A stretch of DNA of 64,000 bases from JAOAPY01 sp038237475 (GTDB lineage Bacteria > Acidobacteriota > Blastocatellia > Pyrinomonadales > Pyrinomonadaceae). Position numbers and translations under genes: made by a program. Positions 16,380 through 26,238 of the stretch are shown one piece after another. The stretch covers positions 124,001 through 188,000 of the forward strand of contig JBBRYS010000010.1 in the NCBI GenBank assembly GCA_038237475.1. Direction: 5' to 3'. The stretch's first letter is position 1. Each line of letters opens with the position of its first letter. Below the pieces are notes generated by a model. That model made no database searches. It saw only the letters and a program-made list of their open reading frames with translations, and was not told the DNA's origin.

Positions 16380-17747
16380 TTATCCCTTCACGGACATGTC
16401 CAGCACGTCATGCCGCGTGATAATACCGACGATGCGACCGTACTCCTCAACCAGAACAGCCGGGCTGGTCTGCAGCCGGCGCGTGACGTCATTTGAGCTT
16501 GCATCCACATCGACGGTGGGAAAGCTCGCTTCCATTACGTCGCTGACTGTTGCCTCCAATAGCTCGTGGTTACGTACGACTTTCGCCAACACACGGCTTT
16601 CGCGAATCGAGCCAACTGCGCGACCTTCTTCCAGAACCGGCAATTGAGTTAGTCCCAGTTCGTCCATGCGCGCCAGGGCATAGGAAATAGTGTCCTCCGG
16701 TGCAACCGACACCAGCGTCTTGGGCGAGTGGGCCTTTTTGGTTCCGGCAATCAAGCCGGCGGTGATCTTGCGTGGTTCGAGTAGGCGTTTTTCTTTCATC
16801 CACTCATCCGAATGAAACTTAGTTAGATAGTGCTCGCCAGTGTCACAGACGATGAAGACAATCACCGCCTCGGCGTCCGCATCGCGAGCCACGCGGAGGG
16901 CTGCTGCAACATTGGTTCCCGTCGAGCCTCCACAGAATATTCCTTCCGTTCGTCCCATTTGCCGCGCCAGATCAAACGACTCGCGGTCGGTGACGTTGAT
17001 CACGTCGTCGACGTACTTGATGTGCACGTTGGGAGGAATAACTTCCTGACCAATTCCTTCCACCAGGTAGGGCGTAGCTTCGACCAGCTTTCCCGTTTCC
17101 TTGTAGGTCTTAAAGACAGAGCCATAGGGATCGGCGCCGATGATCCTCACGTCCGGGTTTTTCTCTTTTAAATACCGGCCGGTTCCGGAGATGGTGCCGC
17201 CCGTGCCGATGCCGGCTATAAAGTGAGTGATCTTTCCTTCGGTCTGTTCCCAGATCTCGGGACCCGTCGTGCGATAGTGGGCTTCCGGGTTTGCCGGGTG
17301 AGAATACTGATCGGGATAAAACGAGTTGGGAGTCTCGGCGGCAATTCGCTTCGCGGTTGAGACGTAATGATCAGGTGTTCCAGGTTTAGCCGACACCGGT
17401 GTGATGACTACATCCGCGCCGAGCGCTTTGAGGTAGCGAGATTTTTCGACCGAGGACTTGTCAGTCATGACAAAGATGCATTTATAGCCTTTGACGGCAG
17501 CTGCCAGGGCCAACCCGATACCGGTGTTACCCGAAGTCGCTTCCACGATCGTGCCACCGGGTTTCAAGGCGCCTTCGCGTTCAGCGGCCTGGATCATCGA
17601 AATTCCGATGCGGTCCTTCACTGAGAATCCCGGGTTCAGGTTCTCCATCTTTCCCAGGACCGTGGCCTTGAGACCTTTGGTCAAGCGCGAAAGTTTGACT
17701 AAAGGCGTGTGGCCGATCAGTCCGAGAATATTTTCAGAATATTGCAT
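16380..17747 (-). CDS. Cystathionine beta-synthase with CBS-domain pair
   Basis: A 455-residue fold-type-II PLP enzyme condensing serine (or O-acetylserine) with homocysteine or sulfide. PLP lysine K44 in FSVKDR, substrate loop TSGNTG (71-76), phosphate-binding GIGTGGTISGTGRYL near 178, and a C-terminal pair of CBS domains (about 340-455; LPVLEEGRAVGSI, GRIVGIITRHDVLD) that commonly bind adenosyl ligands. The domain order is that of eukaryote-like CBS without the haem domain. GGGAGAGGC stands directly before the ATG. Homoserine dehydrogenase is 5 kb away, not in the same unit. Cystathionine synthase versus cysteine synthase activity cannot be separated from sequence alone. Confidence 0.92.
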   Translation of the reverse strand: MQYSENILGLIGHTPLVKLSRLTKGLKATVLGKMENLNPGFSVKDRIGISMIQAAEREGALKPGGTIVEATSGNTGIGLALAAAVKGYKCIFVMTDKSSVEKSRYLKALGADVVITPVSAKPGTPDHYVSTAKRIAAETPNSFYPDQYSHPANPEAHYRTTGPEIWEQTEGKITHFIAGIGTGGTISGTGRYLKEKNPDVRIIGADPYGSVFKTYKETGKLVEATPYLVEGIGQEVIPPNVHIKYVDDVINVTDRESFDLARQMGRTEGIFCGGSTGTNVAAALRVARDADAEAVIVFIVCDTGEHYLTKFHSDEWMKEKRLLEPRKITAGLIAGTKKAHSPKTLVSVAPEDTISYALARMDELGLTQLPVLEEGRAVGSIRESRVLAKVVRNHELLEATVSDVMEASFPTVDVDASSNDVTRRLQTSPAVLVEEYGRIVGIITRHDVLDMSVKG

Positions 17748-18008
17748 GCCTCTCCCTTTGTTTGTGGCTAATATTGATAATCGCGAGTGCTCGCGAACCC
17801 TAATTGGAATGCCTCAGGCTTTCGTCGCGCAGCCCGACACCTGATTCTGGTCCACTTCCCAATTAAGCTCTGTCGCGCAGACAATTCTGCCCTTCGCGCA
17901 ACCAATTGGCAATCGCGGCGAAACTTGTATCAGTCGAAATGTCCCGGCAGCACCGTTCAGCATTTAGATGGCGATGGCCGGCCGGGCTGCGTCGTGGGAA
18001 AAAGGTCT

Positions 18009-19265
18009 TCATTTCGCCGAAACTTCGCAGAACTTTTGCGCGATCAAGTCTGCAGCGACCCGATGGCCCAGCTGATTCCAATGTCCATTTCCCTGGTTGC
18101 TGCCAAAGCCATGCAGAAAAACTTTGTTTTGATCGGCGTAAGCTTGCATGTCATGCGCGAGAGTGAAAACGGTCATTCCCTCGCGCTCGCCGAGCTGACT
18201 GATCCGCTCATCAGGGTAGAAGAGATTATCAGCGCCCACGCGTCTTAAAAAGTTCTGGCGGGCAGCCGAGTCGGGGTAAACCTGAATCCCATTACTCAAG
18301 GTAACAATCACGAACTTAGCTCCCTTGGCTTGCACATCGGCACGCATCTGCAGAAGCAAATGCTCGGTAACTTGCCACGCATCCTGCCACACCTGATCTT
18401 TGGGCTCGCGATATATGACGTTGTCGATCCCGATGTCTTCAGCCGACGGCGACACGTTATTGGTTTGCGTGTTAGGTATTGGCGAGGGATCTGGCGCGGG
18501 CGCTGCGGTTGCGTTGCGTGCACGCCTCGCTGCCAGCCAGATCTTGAAACCATGATGGCCTTCGTTAATGGCCTGAACTACGCGGGAGTGATCGCGTATC
18601 CAACGGCCCAGACGATTGATGGCGGACACGCGCCAAAGGAAAGCGCGCGAGTCTTTGAAAGAATCGTCGAGCACCAGCCTGCCTTCCGTTTCGACAAAGT
18701 ACGGTATCTGGTCCGTTCTTTTCAACTGGCGCAGATTGTCACTGACATCGTTATTGGTGGTAAAGGTCAGCATCACAATGTCAGGTGAATATTGCCAGAC
18801 GCGCTCGCGCAAGGTGAGCATCTCCTGAGCTGTGCCGTATCCTGAAACGCCGAAGTTAATCACCTCAAGCGTATGGTCTCCAAAGGCTCTACACTGCTCC
18901 ATCTTTTTTTTCATCAGGGACCAGAAGGCTTCTTCAAGCGCCACCTGGAAAGCTTCCGGATATGAATCTCCAATGACGGCTATGCGGATTGTGCCTGGCG
19001 GCTTCGCGATGGAATGTTCGATGTCTCGCAGGCCATCACTATTGATATTGACGTAAGCGCGTCCTTCTTTGTGATACCAGCCTTGCATGTGCGGACGTAA
19101 CGCGTAACCTCGCACAGCGTCGGGCTGATAGAACTCCGGATACGAGTAGCCTGCGATGCGGAGGACAACCTCTCCAATCACCAGACCAAATACGAGCCCG
19201 AATAAAACAAGCGCCAGTTTCCCCAACAGGCGCCGCAGCAGGCCACCCTGATTTTTGTTTGACAT
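18009..19265 (-). CDS. Membrane-anchored SGNH/GDSL-type hydrolase
   Basis: From the ATG at 19265 the product is 418 residues: one transmembrane segment near the N-terminus (LALVLFGLVFGLVIGEVVL), then an SGNH-type domain. The nucleophile block is IAVIGDSYPEAF (Ser101), followed by INFGVSGYGTAQE and a TNNDV block; the C-terminal histidine block reads GNGHWNQLGH, where the usual Asp before His is not obvious. A Pro/Ala-rich, variable stretch interrupts the middle. SGNH enzymes of this shape often sit with carbamoyltransferase and small membrane proteins in cell-surface or polysaccharide-modifying loci, exactly the context here. Esterase or acyl-transfer activity is inferred. The longer open frame (another 26 residues) lacks a plausible start. 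Confidence 0.8.
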   Translation of the reverse strand: MSNKNQGGLLRRLLGKLALVLFGLVFGLVIGEVVLRIAGYSYPEFYQPDAVRGYALRPHMQGWYHKEGRAYVNINSDGLRDIEHSIAKPPGTIRIAVIGDSYPEAFQVALEEAFWSLMKKKMEQCRAFGDHTLEVINFGVSGYGTAQEMLTLRERVWQYSPDIVMLTFTTNNDVSDNLRQLKRTDQIPYFVETEGRLVLDDSFKDSRAFLWRVSAINRLGRWIRDHSRVVQAINEGHHGFKIWLAARRARNATAAPAPDPSPIPNTQTNNVSPSAEDIGIDNVIYREPKDQVWQDAWQVTEHLLLQMRADVQAKGAKFVIVTLSNGIQVYPDSAARQNFLRRVGADNLFYPDERISQLGEREGMTVFTLAHDMQAYADQNKVFLHGFGSNQGNGHWNQLGHRVAADLIAQKFCEVSAK

Positions 19266-19317
19266 CAGCAGTATTGATAAGACTTGTAGCTCGCCTCGCG
19301 GCCGCACACCAGCTTGC

Positions 19318-19641
19318 TCACAAGAGTTTCTTTGGTTTGGCAAACGCCAGCAGCATGTCGGTTATCACCTCAAGGTCAGGCACCTGAAGCAGATCTGCAT
19401 AAGCGTTAATGTGCTGGTATGCCATCTGCCGGGTGTACGTATCCCACTCAGGGTCAGTATTGACCTTTCCCTGCAGCGGTTGCTGATCAGCCGCCAGATC
19501 CTGAATCTGCGCGTAGTTCTTGTCCCGCACAGCGAGCAGACTGACATCAAGCGCTAACTTTAGCCAGAACGGTGCGCGAATCTGTGGGCGGAAGAGATTG
19601 GGTATTAACTTCAAGTCACTGACCTGCCGGGCGTGCGGCAC
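19318..19641 (-). CDS. Small hypothetical protein in carbamoyltransferase cluster
   Basis: A 107-residue frame with a GTG start immediately after an in-frame stop. Sequence is mixed and soluble, ending AFAKPKKLL; it contains a helix-rich segment (DTYTRQMAYQHINAYADLLQV). I do not recognise a family. It sits in the same orientation between the DUF5989 gene and the SGNH hydrolase gene, 52 bases before the latter, which is the only argument for a real gene; it might equally be the end of a degraded larger one. Confidence 0.35.
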   Translation of the reverse strand: MPHARQVSDLKLIPNLFRPQIRAPFWLKLALDVSLLAVRDKNYAQIQDLAADQQPLQGKVNTDPEWDTYTRQMAYQHINAYADLLQVPDLEVITDMLLAFAKPKKLL

Positions 19642-19725
19642 TCAATGCAGCGGACCCGTGATGGCCTGGCTCAGAGGTCGAAGAGTCGCGCTCAACAGGA
19701 CAAGGGCAGACGCTTTTCCACACTG

Positions 19726-19908
19726 TTAGAACAGAGAGTAAATAAAAGGGCCAAGACCGGTGGACGACGCAAACACCAACAGCAAACCGCAGACCAGCAG
19801 CGTTATCACCATCGGAATCAGCCACCACATTTTCCGCTTCCAGAGGAACACCAACAATCCGCCCAGGACGCCGGCGTTCGCACTAAATCTTTGTAACCAT
19901 CGCTTCAT
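19726..19908 (-). CDS. DUF5989 small membrane protein
   Basis: A 60-residue protein with the typical DUF5989 pattern: a short basic N-terminus (MKRWLQRFSANAGVLGGLL), then FLWKRKMWWLIPMVITLLV as a single membrane helix and a short tail GPFIYSLF. Proteins of this kind are found next to carbamoyltransferase genes in many phyla, as here, 84 bases downstream of the transferase gene on the same strand. The function is unknown; a membrane partner of the transferase or of the SGNH enzyme is a guess from context. Confidence 0.75.
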   Translation of the reverse strand: MKRWLQRFSANAGVLGGLLVFLWKRKMWWLIPMVITLLVCGLLLVFASSTGLGPFIYSLF

Positions 19909-19992
19909 GATATTTCATGTCCAACAAAACTCAGGCTGTCTTTTCTAAAAAGTCTTAAGCACCATCTTTGTCGATTCAGACTGCCTGGCAAC

Positions 19993-21777
19993 TTACTTCT
20001 TAACCAAAAAATGCTCCATTACCAACAGGTCGAGTCCGCTGTTGCTGAAAGTGCGAAAAGCATTCGCCGGGCTCGTCACCATAGGTTCACCGCGCAAATT
20101 GTACGACGTATTCAATAACACAGGCACCCCGGTGGCCTCGCCAAACTTTTCAATCAAGCGGTAGTAAACCGGATTGACTGTCCGTTGAATTGTCTGCAGA
20201 CGGCCGGTGCCCTGATGGTTCACGGCCTGAATCAAGTCCTGCTTATCTTCCCGGATCGGCGTTACAAATTGCATGAATCTTGCCGCATGGTGATTTTTTC
20301 CGGGAGGCAAATCAAAAAACTCGTGCGTGCGCTCATCCAGGATAACCGGTGCGAAGGGTCTGAAGGGCTCGCGAAATTTTATTTTCTCGTTGACGATGCC
20401 CTTCATTTCCGCAAAGCGTGGATCAGCGAGAATACTTCGATTGCCGAGCGCGCGCGGGCCCCATTCGAACCGGCCCTTGAACCAACCGAACACCTTTCCC
20501 TGCGTCATTTCTTCGACCACTCGATCCAGCAGGCGCTCCTCATCATCGATATGTTCGTAGGCGATACCGTTGGCGCGCAGGAAATCTCCGATCTGCGCAT
20601 CGGAAAACTCTTCTCCCCAGTAACAATGATCGAGAATAAACTTCCGCGGCCGCTGCAGAATGATGTGATAAGCCCAAAGCGCTGCACCCAGTGCTGCGCC
20701 CGCATCGCCCGCCGCCGGCTGGACAAAGATATCGTCGAAGGCCGTCTCGCGCAGGATGCGCCCATTGGCGACGCTGTTGAGCATCACGCCACCAGCGACA
20801 CACAGTTTTTTTAGCCCGGTCTTCTCCTGCAGATGATTAGCCATCTTCAGGAGAATCTCTTCAGTAGCGCGCTGGATACTCGCCGCCACGTCGGCATACA
20901 TCTGGTTTTCTTCAGCCACACGGTCGTCCCATTGCGGATGGTCACGATTGGGGTGAGTCGTCGTCGTGTAGAAATCCACCTCAGAACGCCGGGGCGGACC
21001 AAACAGATCTGTGAATTTTGAGTTGATGGTCTGCTCGGTCGATTTATAAAAGGCGAAGTATTCCATGTTGAGGCGAAAGCTGCCATCGTCGTTGACCTCA
21101 ACCAGCTTGTAAACCTTGTCGAGGTAACGAGGTTCACCGTAGGGCGCCATGCCCATCACCTTATACTCGCCTTCATTGACTTCAAATCCGAGGAACGCGG
21201 TGAAGCCCGAGTAAAGCAGCCCGAGCGAATTCGGAAACTTGATCTCCTCGAACAACTCGATGCGGTTTTCGCCGCCGCCTTTCCAATCGACCCGGCCATG
21301 ACCGAGCGTAGTGGTGGTCCATTCTCCGACGCCGTCAACCGTCATGATCGCCGCTTCCTCAAACGACGAGCAAAACAGCGTGCTGGCCGCATGCGACATA
21401 TGGTGCTCGCTGAAGAGGACGCGATCCGCGGGAAGATTTAATTTTTTGAGTATGCGTCCCTTGATCCAAAGCTTTTCATTGAACCAGGCGACCATCGCTT
21501 CGCGAAAGACAGTCGATGTTTTCGGGAAGGCCCCGAGCACGGTGGTCAGAATCCGCTCGAACTTTACCAGAGGCTTTTCGTGAAACACCACGTAGTCCAG
21601 GTCGCCAGCACTTATGCCGCCCTGAGCCAAACAGAAATCAATCGCCAGCTCGGGAAAGTTATGATCGTGCTTCTTGCGGCTGAATCTTTCCTCTTCGGCG
21701 GCGGCTATCAGACTACCGTCCTGGATGAGGGCGGCGGCCGCGTCGTGATAGAAACATGAAATACCGAGGATGTTCAT
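19993..21777 (-). CDS. Carbamoyltransferase (NodU/CmcH/TobZ family)
   Basis: A 594-residue enzyme that transfers a carbamoyl group from carbamoyl phosphate through a carbamoyl-adenylate to a hydroxyl acceptor. N-terminal ASKHA-like (Kae1-like) domain: MNILGISCFYHDAAAALI, metal-site histidines in SEHHMSHAAS (H125/H126/H129), TVDGVGEW; the C-terminal YrdC-like domain has GPRALGNRSILADPR and LLNTSYNLRGEPMV. The ATG at 21777 starts the conserved strand; 17 further upstream codons are open but lack similarity. Context (small membrane proteins on both sides, SGNH hydrolase downstream) suggests a carbamoylated surface glycan or secondary metabolite rather than an antibiotic cluster. The acceptor is unknown. 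Confidence 0.93.
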   Translation of the reverse strand: MNILGISCFYHDAAAALIQDGSLIAAAEEERFSRKKHDHNFPELAIDFCLAQGGISAGDLDYVVFHEKPLVKFERILTTVLGAFPKTSTVFREAMVAWFNEKLWIKGRILKKLNLPADRVLFSEHHMSHAASTLFCSSFEEAAIMTVDGVGEWTTTTLGHGRVDWKGGGENRIELFEEIKFPNSLGLLYSGFTAFLGFEVNEGEYKVMGMAPYGEPRYLDKVYKLVEVNDDGSFRLNMEYFAFYKSTEQTINSKFTDLFGPPRRSEVDFYTTTTHPNRDHPQWDDRVAEENQMYADVAASIQRATEEILLKMANHLQEKTGLKKLCVAGGVMLNSVANGRILRETAFDDIFVQPAAGDAGAALGAALWAYHIILQRPRKFILDHCYWGEEFSDAQIGDFLRANGIAYEHIDDEERLLDRVVEEMTQGKVFGWFKGRFEWGPRALGNRSILADPRFAEMKGIVNEKIKFREPFRPFAPVILDERTHEFFDLPPGKNHHAARFMQFVTPIREDKQDLIQAVNHQGTGRLQTIQRTVNPVYYRLIEKFGEATGVPVLLNTSYNLRGEPMVTSPANAFRTFSNSGLDLLVMEHFLVKK

Positions 21778-21824
21778 AGAATGCCGGTCTTGTGGATTTG
21801 GGATTTGAGTAGAATATTTTCCGA

Positions 21825-22091
21825 TCAATAAGGTCGCCGCGCGTCCTCCAGCGTCTCCGGTTTAGTCTCGCGCGGCAACCAGCCTGACTCTTTTGATCTC
21901 AAATTCAGCGGGTCTTTGAACCAGCGTACGCCAATTCCAAATGGAACGGCTACGGTGAAATAGAAAACGGTCATGAAGATGCGCGCCACGAAGTCGCCCA
22001 TCACCTGGCCGAAGGCTCGCCACTTCTTCCACGCTTTTTTTAAGAAACCTAACAAGTGACTTTCAAACCTTCCTATCTGGGGCTGAAACAC
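21825..22091 (-). CDS. Small membrane protein, SxtJ-like
   Basis: An 88-residue protein with a basic amphipathic start (LLGFLKKAWKKWRAFGQVMGDF), one hydrophobic helix (IFMTVFYFTVAVPFGIGV) and a polar tail rich in charged residues and ending RRPY. This matches the small membrane protein encoded next to carbamoyltransferases (SxtJ type). It ends 47 bases before the transferase start. The start is uncertain: the longest frame begins with GTG at 22091, but GGAAGG followed by a TTG about 14 codons later is another option. Confidence 0.65.
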   Translation of the reverse strand: MFQPQIGRFESHLLGFLKKAWKKWRAFGQVMGDFVARIFMTVFYFTVAVPFGIGVRWFKDPLNLRSKESGWLPRETKPETLEDARRPY

Positions 22092-22292
22092 ATAACTGGA
22101 CCAAACTCACTGGTTCTGGAAACTTCACCCGAAGATATTCGGAGTGTCTTATGAATCTTTAACCTACCGAATTCCCCTGCAATTGTCCAAACCGGACCAT
22201 CGACTGAATTACCGATGGCGTAAAAATATGGACGAACATTGCGGCGGCCAGGAGTGTTAACGCAGCAGGTCCGACTCAACTTCGACTAAAAA

Positions 22293-22321
22293 GGGCGCTG
22301 CTCCTTAATGAAGCAGCGCCC
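22293..22321 (-). terminator. Rho-independent terminator of the first Oar-like gene
   Basis: Perfect 10-base GC-rich stem (GGGCGCTGCT/AGCAGCGCCC) with a 9-base loop, followed on the minus strand by TTTT; lies 27 bases after the stop of the receptor gene. Confidence 0.85.
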
Positions 22322-22347
22322 GATTGGTTAGGCAGATAACGTTCTGC

Positions 22348-25300
22348 TTAGAACTCGAACCTTGCGGCAAACTGAATGATCCGGGGCGGATAAGCATTGC
22401 CCGAGGTAATTTGCCCAAAGGTCGCACTGTTGATGTTGAAAATATTGCTGTCCTCGCCAAGGCTCGTCGCATTGGCACCCGAGGGAGCAAAGAAGTTGAC
22501 ATTGTTGAGCACGTTGAAGACCTCCATACGCAATTGGAGCCGGGTCTTTTCCGAGATCGCTATGTTCTTCATCAGGCCCGCATCCCAATTGAGATACATT
22601 GGTCCGTTTATGAAGGTGCGTGGCAGGTTACCGGTTTGACCCGGCTGGGCCCTGAAGAACACCTGGCCCGGGAAACCTGTTAACGGGGCTGTTCCCAAAT
22701 TCCCACCCGTGGCCGTGCCGTCCGGCGCGATCGCCGACGGATTGATGAAGTAGATTTTCCCGTTCTGCCTGAAGACGCCGACAAGCTTTTTGATCTCATT
22801 CGGCGAGAGATTCGAATTCGCGGTTTGCCGCTGCGATCGGCCGGCGCGATTTAGTGTCCCGGTCAAATCTCTGATCGAGATCGGAGCGCCGGAGCTTGAG
22901 TTCACCAGGGATGTAAGCTGGAAGCCGCCGAAGAGCCGGTTGATGCCAGAACCATTATTCAGGAACCGTTTGCCTTTACCGAACGGCAGTTCATAGATCC
23001 CGTTGATGTTGACAGTGTGCGTTCGATCGTAATCCGTTCGCGCATAGTCAAGTTGTTGATTGGCGTTGTCCAGAAATGGATCGAAGCGCGCCTGTCCATC
23101 CGTCTCGATGTCCGAAAGAATTTTCTGGAAAGTGTAATTGGCCTGGAAGCTGAGACCATTGGTAAAGCGGCGGCGAATCTCAGCCTGCAGAGAGTTGTAG
23201 CGGTATTTCCCGCCATTGGTCAGCAAGTCAACCGGACCGGCAAACTGATTTCGCCGAAACTTGATGCCCGCGTTGGTGGCCGGATCGAAATCCAAACCGT
23301 TTGTTACGTAGATTAGCGCCAGGTCCGCCGGCGTCCCATTGATAATGGGCGTCGTTACAGCTGAGTTATTCAGGAAGGCTCCAAACGGCAACAAATTGAA
23401 CGCCGGCAGTGGCTGGCTACCGGCGATAGCCGGATTGAAGCTCGCGTCGGTACAACGAAGCAACGGATCCCCGGTCCCTGTAATCGTTGCCCCCTGGAGG
23501 CGGCAGTTGTTTCGAGCGATGTTGAAGTCTCGCAGGAAATTATTGGCGTTGATATTGAGTTGGTTCAGATCAATGCCGCGCACCATGTTGTTGCTGCGCC
23601 CACCAACATAGCGGATCTCGATCGCAGTACGATGACCAATCTCTCTTTGGATGCCGAAGTTAAATTCGTCATTGCGCTGGACCTGGATGTTCGGGTTAAC
23701 CGCGAAAACGGTATTAAAGAAGCTGCCATTGTCAGCATTGGCCTGCGCGAAAGTGATTGGCGGCGTTCGCAAAGGCGGCAGCCGTAGGGCCGGCAAACTA
23801 TTTAAGCGAGCGTTGACGTTGACCGCGCCGCCGGCCAGCCCGGTAAGATTCAAACCAGCATTGCCGCCAGCGGCGTTGCGAGTCGAAGTCACATACTCAT
23901 CGTTTACGAAGCTACTGCGGAAGCCGCCACGAATCACAGTCTTTCCCTGTCCGGGCATTAGCGCGCTCAGAAATCCATTCTTAAATTCCGGTGTGTACGC
24001 AAAGCTCAAAACGGGCCCGAAATTATTCTTGTCCATCTTATAGAACCGGCCGGCCTTGCCCGAATTACCGCCTACCAGGCCGTAGCTTCCATTTGGATTC
24101 AGCAGCGCATCGACCAGACTCGTCCCGGCCGGGATGATGGGCTCGAGGAAGACCCTATCTGGGCTCGTCAATGGCGTAAAGATGTCGTAACGCAGGCCGA
24201 GGTTCAACGTCAGCCGCTGGTTGACTCGCCATTGATCGCTGACATATGAGCCAATCGTATTGAAGTTGAGTTGCTGAACGAGGGGAACGCCGAGCTGCGT
24301 GCCGACGCTGGGATTGACAAAGTTTGCCGCCACCGAACCGGCGCCGATGAACCCACCCAGCAGATAGCGAAGCGTGTCCGCCCTGCCGCGTTGTGTGGCA
24401 CTGATCCCGCCCGGGTAAAGCGAAGCCGCCAGACGAGGCGTCAGAACATTATTGGTGTTGGTGATGGCATAAATCGGAGTCTTGTTGAAGTTGCTGATCA
24501 CCTGAATGCGCTGGCCATTAAAGTCGGTGCCGAAACGCAGCGAGTGATTGCCAAAACTATACGAAGCATTGTCCTGGAAAGTGTACTGCCTCGTGTTGCG
24601 TCCCTGATCTTCGAAACTGGCTTCAGGGCTGCTCAAGGTCAGCGGCAGGCCGGACGCGGGCAAACCATTCGCGGCGATCTGTCCGATGATGAAATTGCCG
24701 GGCAGCGAATTCTGTTTGAAAAAGGGTTCGGCCGGCTCATAAGCAACGCGAACTTCGTTGACAAAGTTTGAGCTGAGGGTGGAACGATACGACACGATAT
24801 AAAGATTGGTCGGACCGCTTTGCACCACAAAGGGATGCGCACCGTATCCGCCGGTATCCGTTTGCCGCTCATCCCCGTTGTTGTTGTACTTGTAGACGAA
24901 GTTCAGACTGTTTTTTTGATTGACGTCGAAATCAAATCTGGTCGTCAGCCCGTTACGGGTGTCATTATCAGACTGATTGAACTGCAGGAGTTGAGTAAGG
25001 CCGTTATTGGCAACGGTCGAGTTTCCAACCGCTGGCATGCGGTTAAGAACACGAGCCTGAATGGTGGGATCGACCCCGATCACGCCGCCGGCCGAGGCCG
25101 GAATGGCCCCGGTGAATCCGGCGCCCGTCAGAACGTTAACCGTGCGTGTTACACCACTGTTATCCGTGTAAGTAAAGTTCCCAGTGCGCGCCGATCCCAG
25201 CAGGATGTTGCGCGTAATCGAACGCTGCTGCCGCAGAATGAACCGCTCATACGCTGCAAAGAAGAAGGCTTTGCCTTTGATAACCGAGTGACCGCCCTCG

Positions 25301-26154
25301 CCGAAGGCGGGCAATGGCAGTGGCCCGCCAACCTTGCCGCCAAACTGGTTGCGATTAAGGAAGGGCCGCTTGATGCCGGCTGCATTATTGAAAAAATCAT
25401 TGGCCGCGAACTTTACGTTGCGGTTGTATTCAAACAGCGCCCCATGAAAATCCTGTCCGCCTCGCGGCGTGACTAACTGCACTTGTGTAGATCCGCCGCC
25501 GCCTTGATCGGCACTGGCATTTTGGGTCACAACAGTGAACTCGCCGGTGTCGTCCACTGTGGGACGGTCCTGCACAAACCCACCCGTGCGAATGAAATTG
25601 TCCTGCACATTGACGCCGTCACGAGTAAAGTTCGCCGAAGAAGATCTCTCTCCATTGATCGACGCGCTGGTGGGGTTGGCGCCGGCGACTGTATTCAAGA
25701 GTGCGAGGGGATTGCGCCCATTCAAAGGCAATTCCAGAACCTGACGCGGGCTAATAGTGCTGCTTAATTCAGCGTTGGTTGAATTAACCAAGTCGGCCCC
25801 GGCAATCACAGTTACGTTTTCTGTGACCTGGCCCACCTCGAGGACTGCATTTAGTGAGTATTCCTGACCAATATTAATCTTGACATCAGTAGCGTTATAA
25901 GCTTTGTGTCCCGGCGCAGTGATCGTAATCGTATACGACCCCACCTCAAGCTGGGTCACGTTGAAACTGCCTTCGCCGCTGGTTGCGAGGCTGCGCTCTT
26001 TGGTTGTTTGATTGTCCTTGATCGTAACCAGCGCGCCGGGTATTACGCCGCTGGCATCAGACACGGTGCCCGAGAGGCGGCCTGTGCTCGACTGCCCGAA
26101 CGCCGGCAAAACTGCCAGCCAAAGGACCAGAAAAATTTTAACTGTTCTTCTCAT
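22348..26154 (-). CDS. Oar-like TonB-dependent receptor with carboxypeptidase-regulatory domain
   Basis: A 1268-residue outer-membrane protein. Signal peptide (VKIFLVLWLAVLPAFGQ), CarboxypepD_reg-like Ig-type domain (about 22-110, GTVSDASGVIPGALVTIKD), a plug-like region with LPLNGRNPLALL and GVNVQDNF, then a large beta-barrel with Asn/Gly-rich loops and a terminal aromatic beta-signal (QFAARFEF). This type is expanded in Acidobacteriota and imports or secretes large substrates with TonB energy; the ligand is unknown. TAGGAG sits close before the ATG at 26154, which settles the start. A strong terminator follows. No substrate-binding lipoprotein (SusD type) is adjacent. It is paralogous to the receptor at 31330. 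Confidence 0.93.
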   Translation of the reverse strand: MRRTVKIFLVLWLAVLPAFGQSSTGRLSGTVSDASGVIPGALVTIKDNQTTKERSLATSGEGSFNVTQLEVGSYTITITAPGHKAYNATDVKINIGQEYSLNAVLEVGQVTENVTVIAGADLVNSTNAELSSTISPRQVLELPLNGRNPLALLNTVAGANPTSASINGERSSSANFTRDGVNVQDNFIRTGGFVQDRPTVDDTGEFTVVTQNASADQGGGGSTQVQLVTPRGGQDFHGALFEYNRNVKFAANDFFNNAAGIKRPFLNRNQFGGKVGGPLPLPAFGEGGHSVIKGKAFFFAAYERFILRQQRSITRNILLGSARTGNFTYTDNSGVTRTVNVLTGAGFTGAIPASAGGVIGVDPTIQARVLNRMPAVGNSTVANNGLTQLLQFNQSDNDTRNGLTTRFDFDVNQKNSLNFVYKYNNNGDERQTDTGGYGAHPFVVQSGPTNLYIVSYRSTLSSNFVNEVRVAYEPAEPFFKQNSLPGNFIIGQIAANGLPASGLPLTLSSPEASFEDQGRNTRQYTFQDNASYSFGNHSLRFGTDFNGQRIQVISNFNKTPIYAITNTNNVLTPRLAASLYPGGISATQRGRADTLRYLLGGFIGAGSVAANFVNPSVGTQLGVPLVQQLNFNTIGSYVSDQWRVNQRLTLNLGLRYDIFTPLTSPDRVFLEPIIPAGTSLVDALLNPNGSYGLVGGNSGKAGRFYKMDKNNFGPVLSFAYTPEFKNGFLSALMPGQGKTVIRGGFRSSFVNDEYVTSTRNAAGGNAGLNLTGLAGGAVNVNARLNSLPALRLPPLRTPPITFAQANADNGSFFNTVFAVNPNIQVQRNDEFNFGIQREIGHRTAIEIRYVGGRSNNMVRGIDLNQLNINANNFLRDFNIARNNCRLQGATITGTGDPLLRCTDASFNPAIAGSQPLPAFNLLPFGAFLNNSAVTTPIINGTPADLALIYVTNGLDFDPATNAGIKFRRNQFAGPVDLLTNGGKYRYNSLQAEIRRRFTNGLSFQANYTFQKILSDIETDGQARFDPFLDNANQQLDYARTDYDRTHTVNINGIYELPFGKGKRFLNNGSGINRLFGGFQLTSLVNSSSGAPISIRDLTGTLNRAGRSQRQTANSNLSPNEIKKLVGVFRQNGKIYFINPSAIAPDGTATGGNLGTAPLTGFPGQVFFRAQPGQTGNLPRTFINGPMYLNWDAGLMKNIAISEKTRLQLRMEVFNVLNNVNFFAPSGANATSLGEDSNIFNINSATFGQITSGNAYPPRIIQFAARFEF

Positions 26155-26224
26155 CTTGAACTCCTATTTAGCTCTTAAGTTAACTGTCACTCAGCAGCGA
26201 ACCTGATCAGGACCGGAGGCGACT

Positions 26225-26238
26225 TCCGAAACTTCGGA
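26225..26238. promoter_or_regulatory. Dyad upstream of Oar-like gene
   Basis: TCCGAA-AC-TTCGGA, a perfect 6-base inverted repeat about 70 bases upstream of the receptor start. Position fits an operator or a small hairpin in the leader; no binding protein is implied by sequence alone. Confidence 0.3.
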
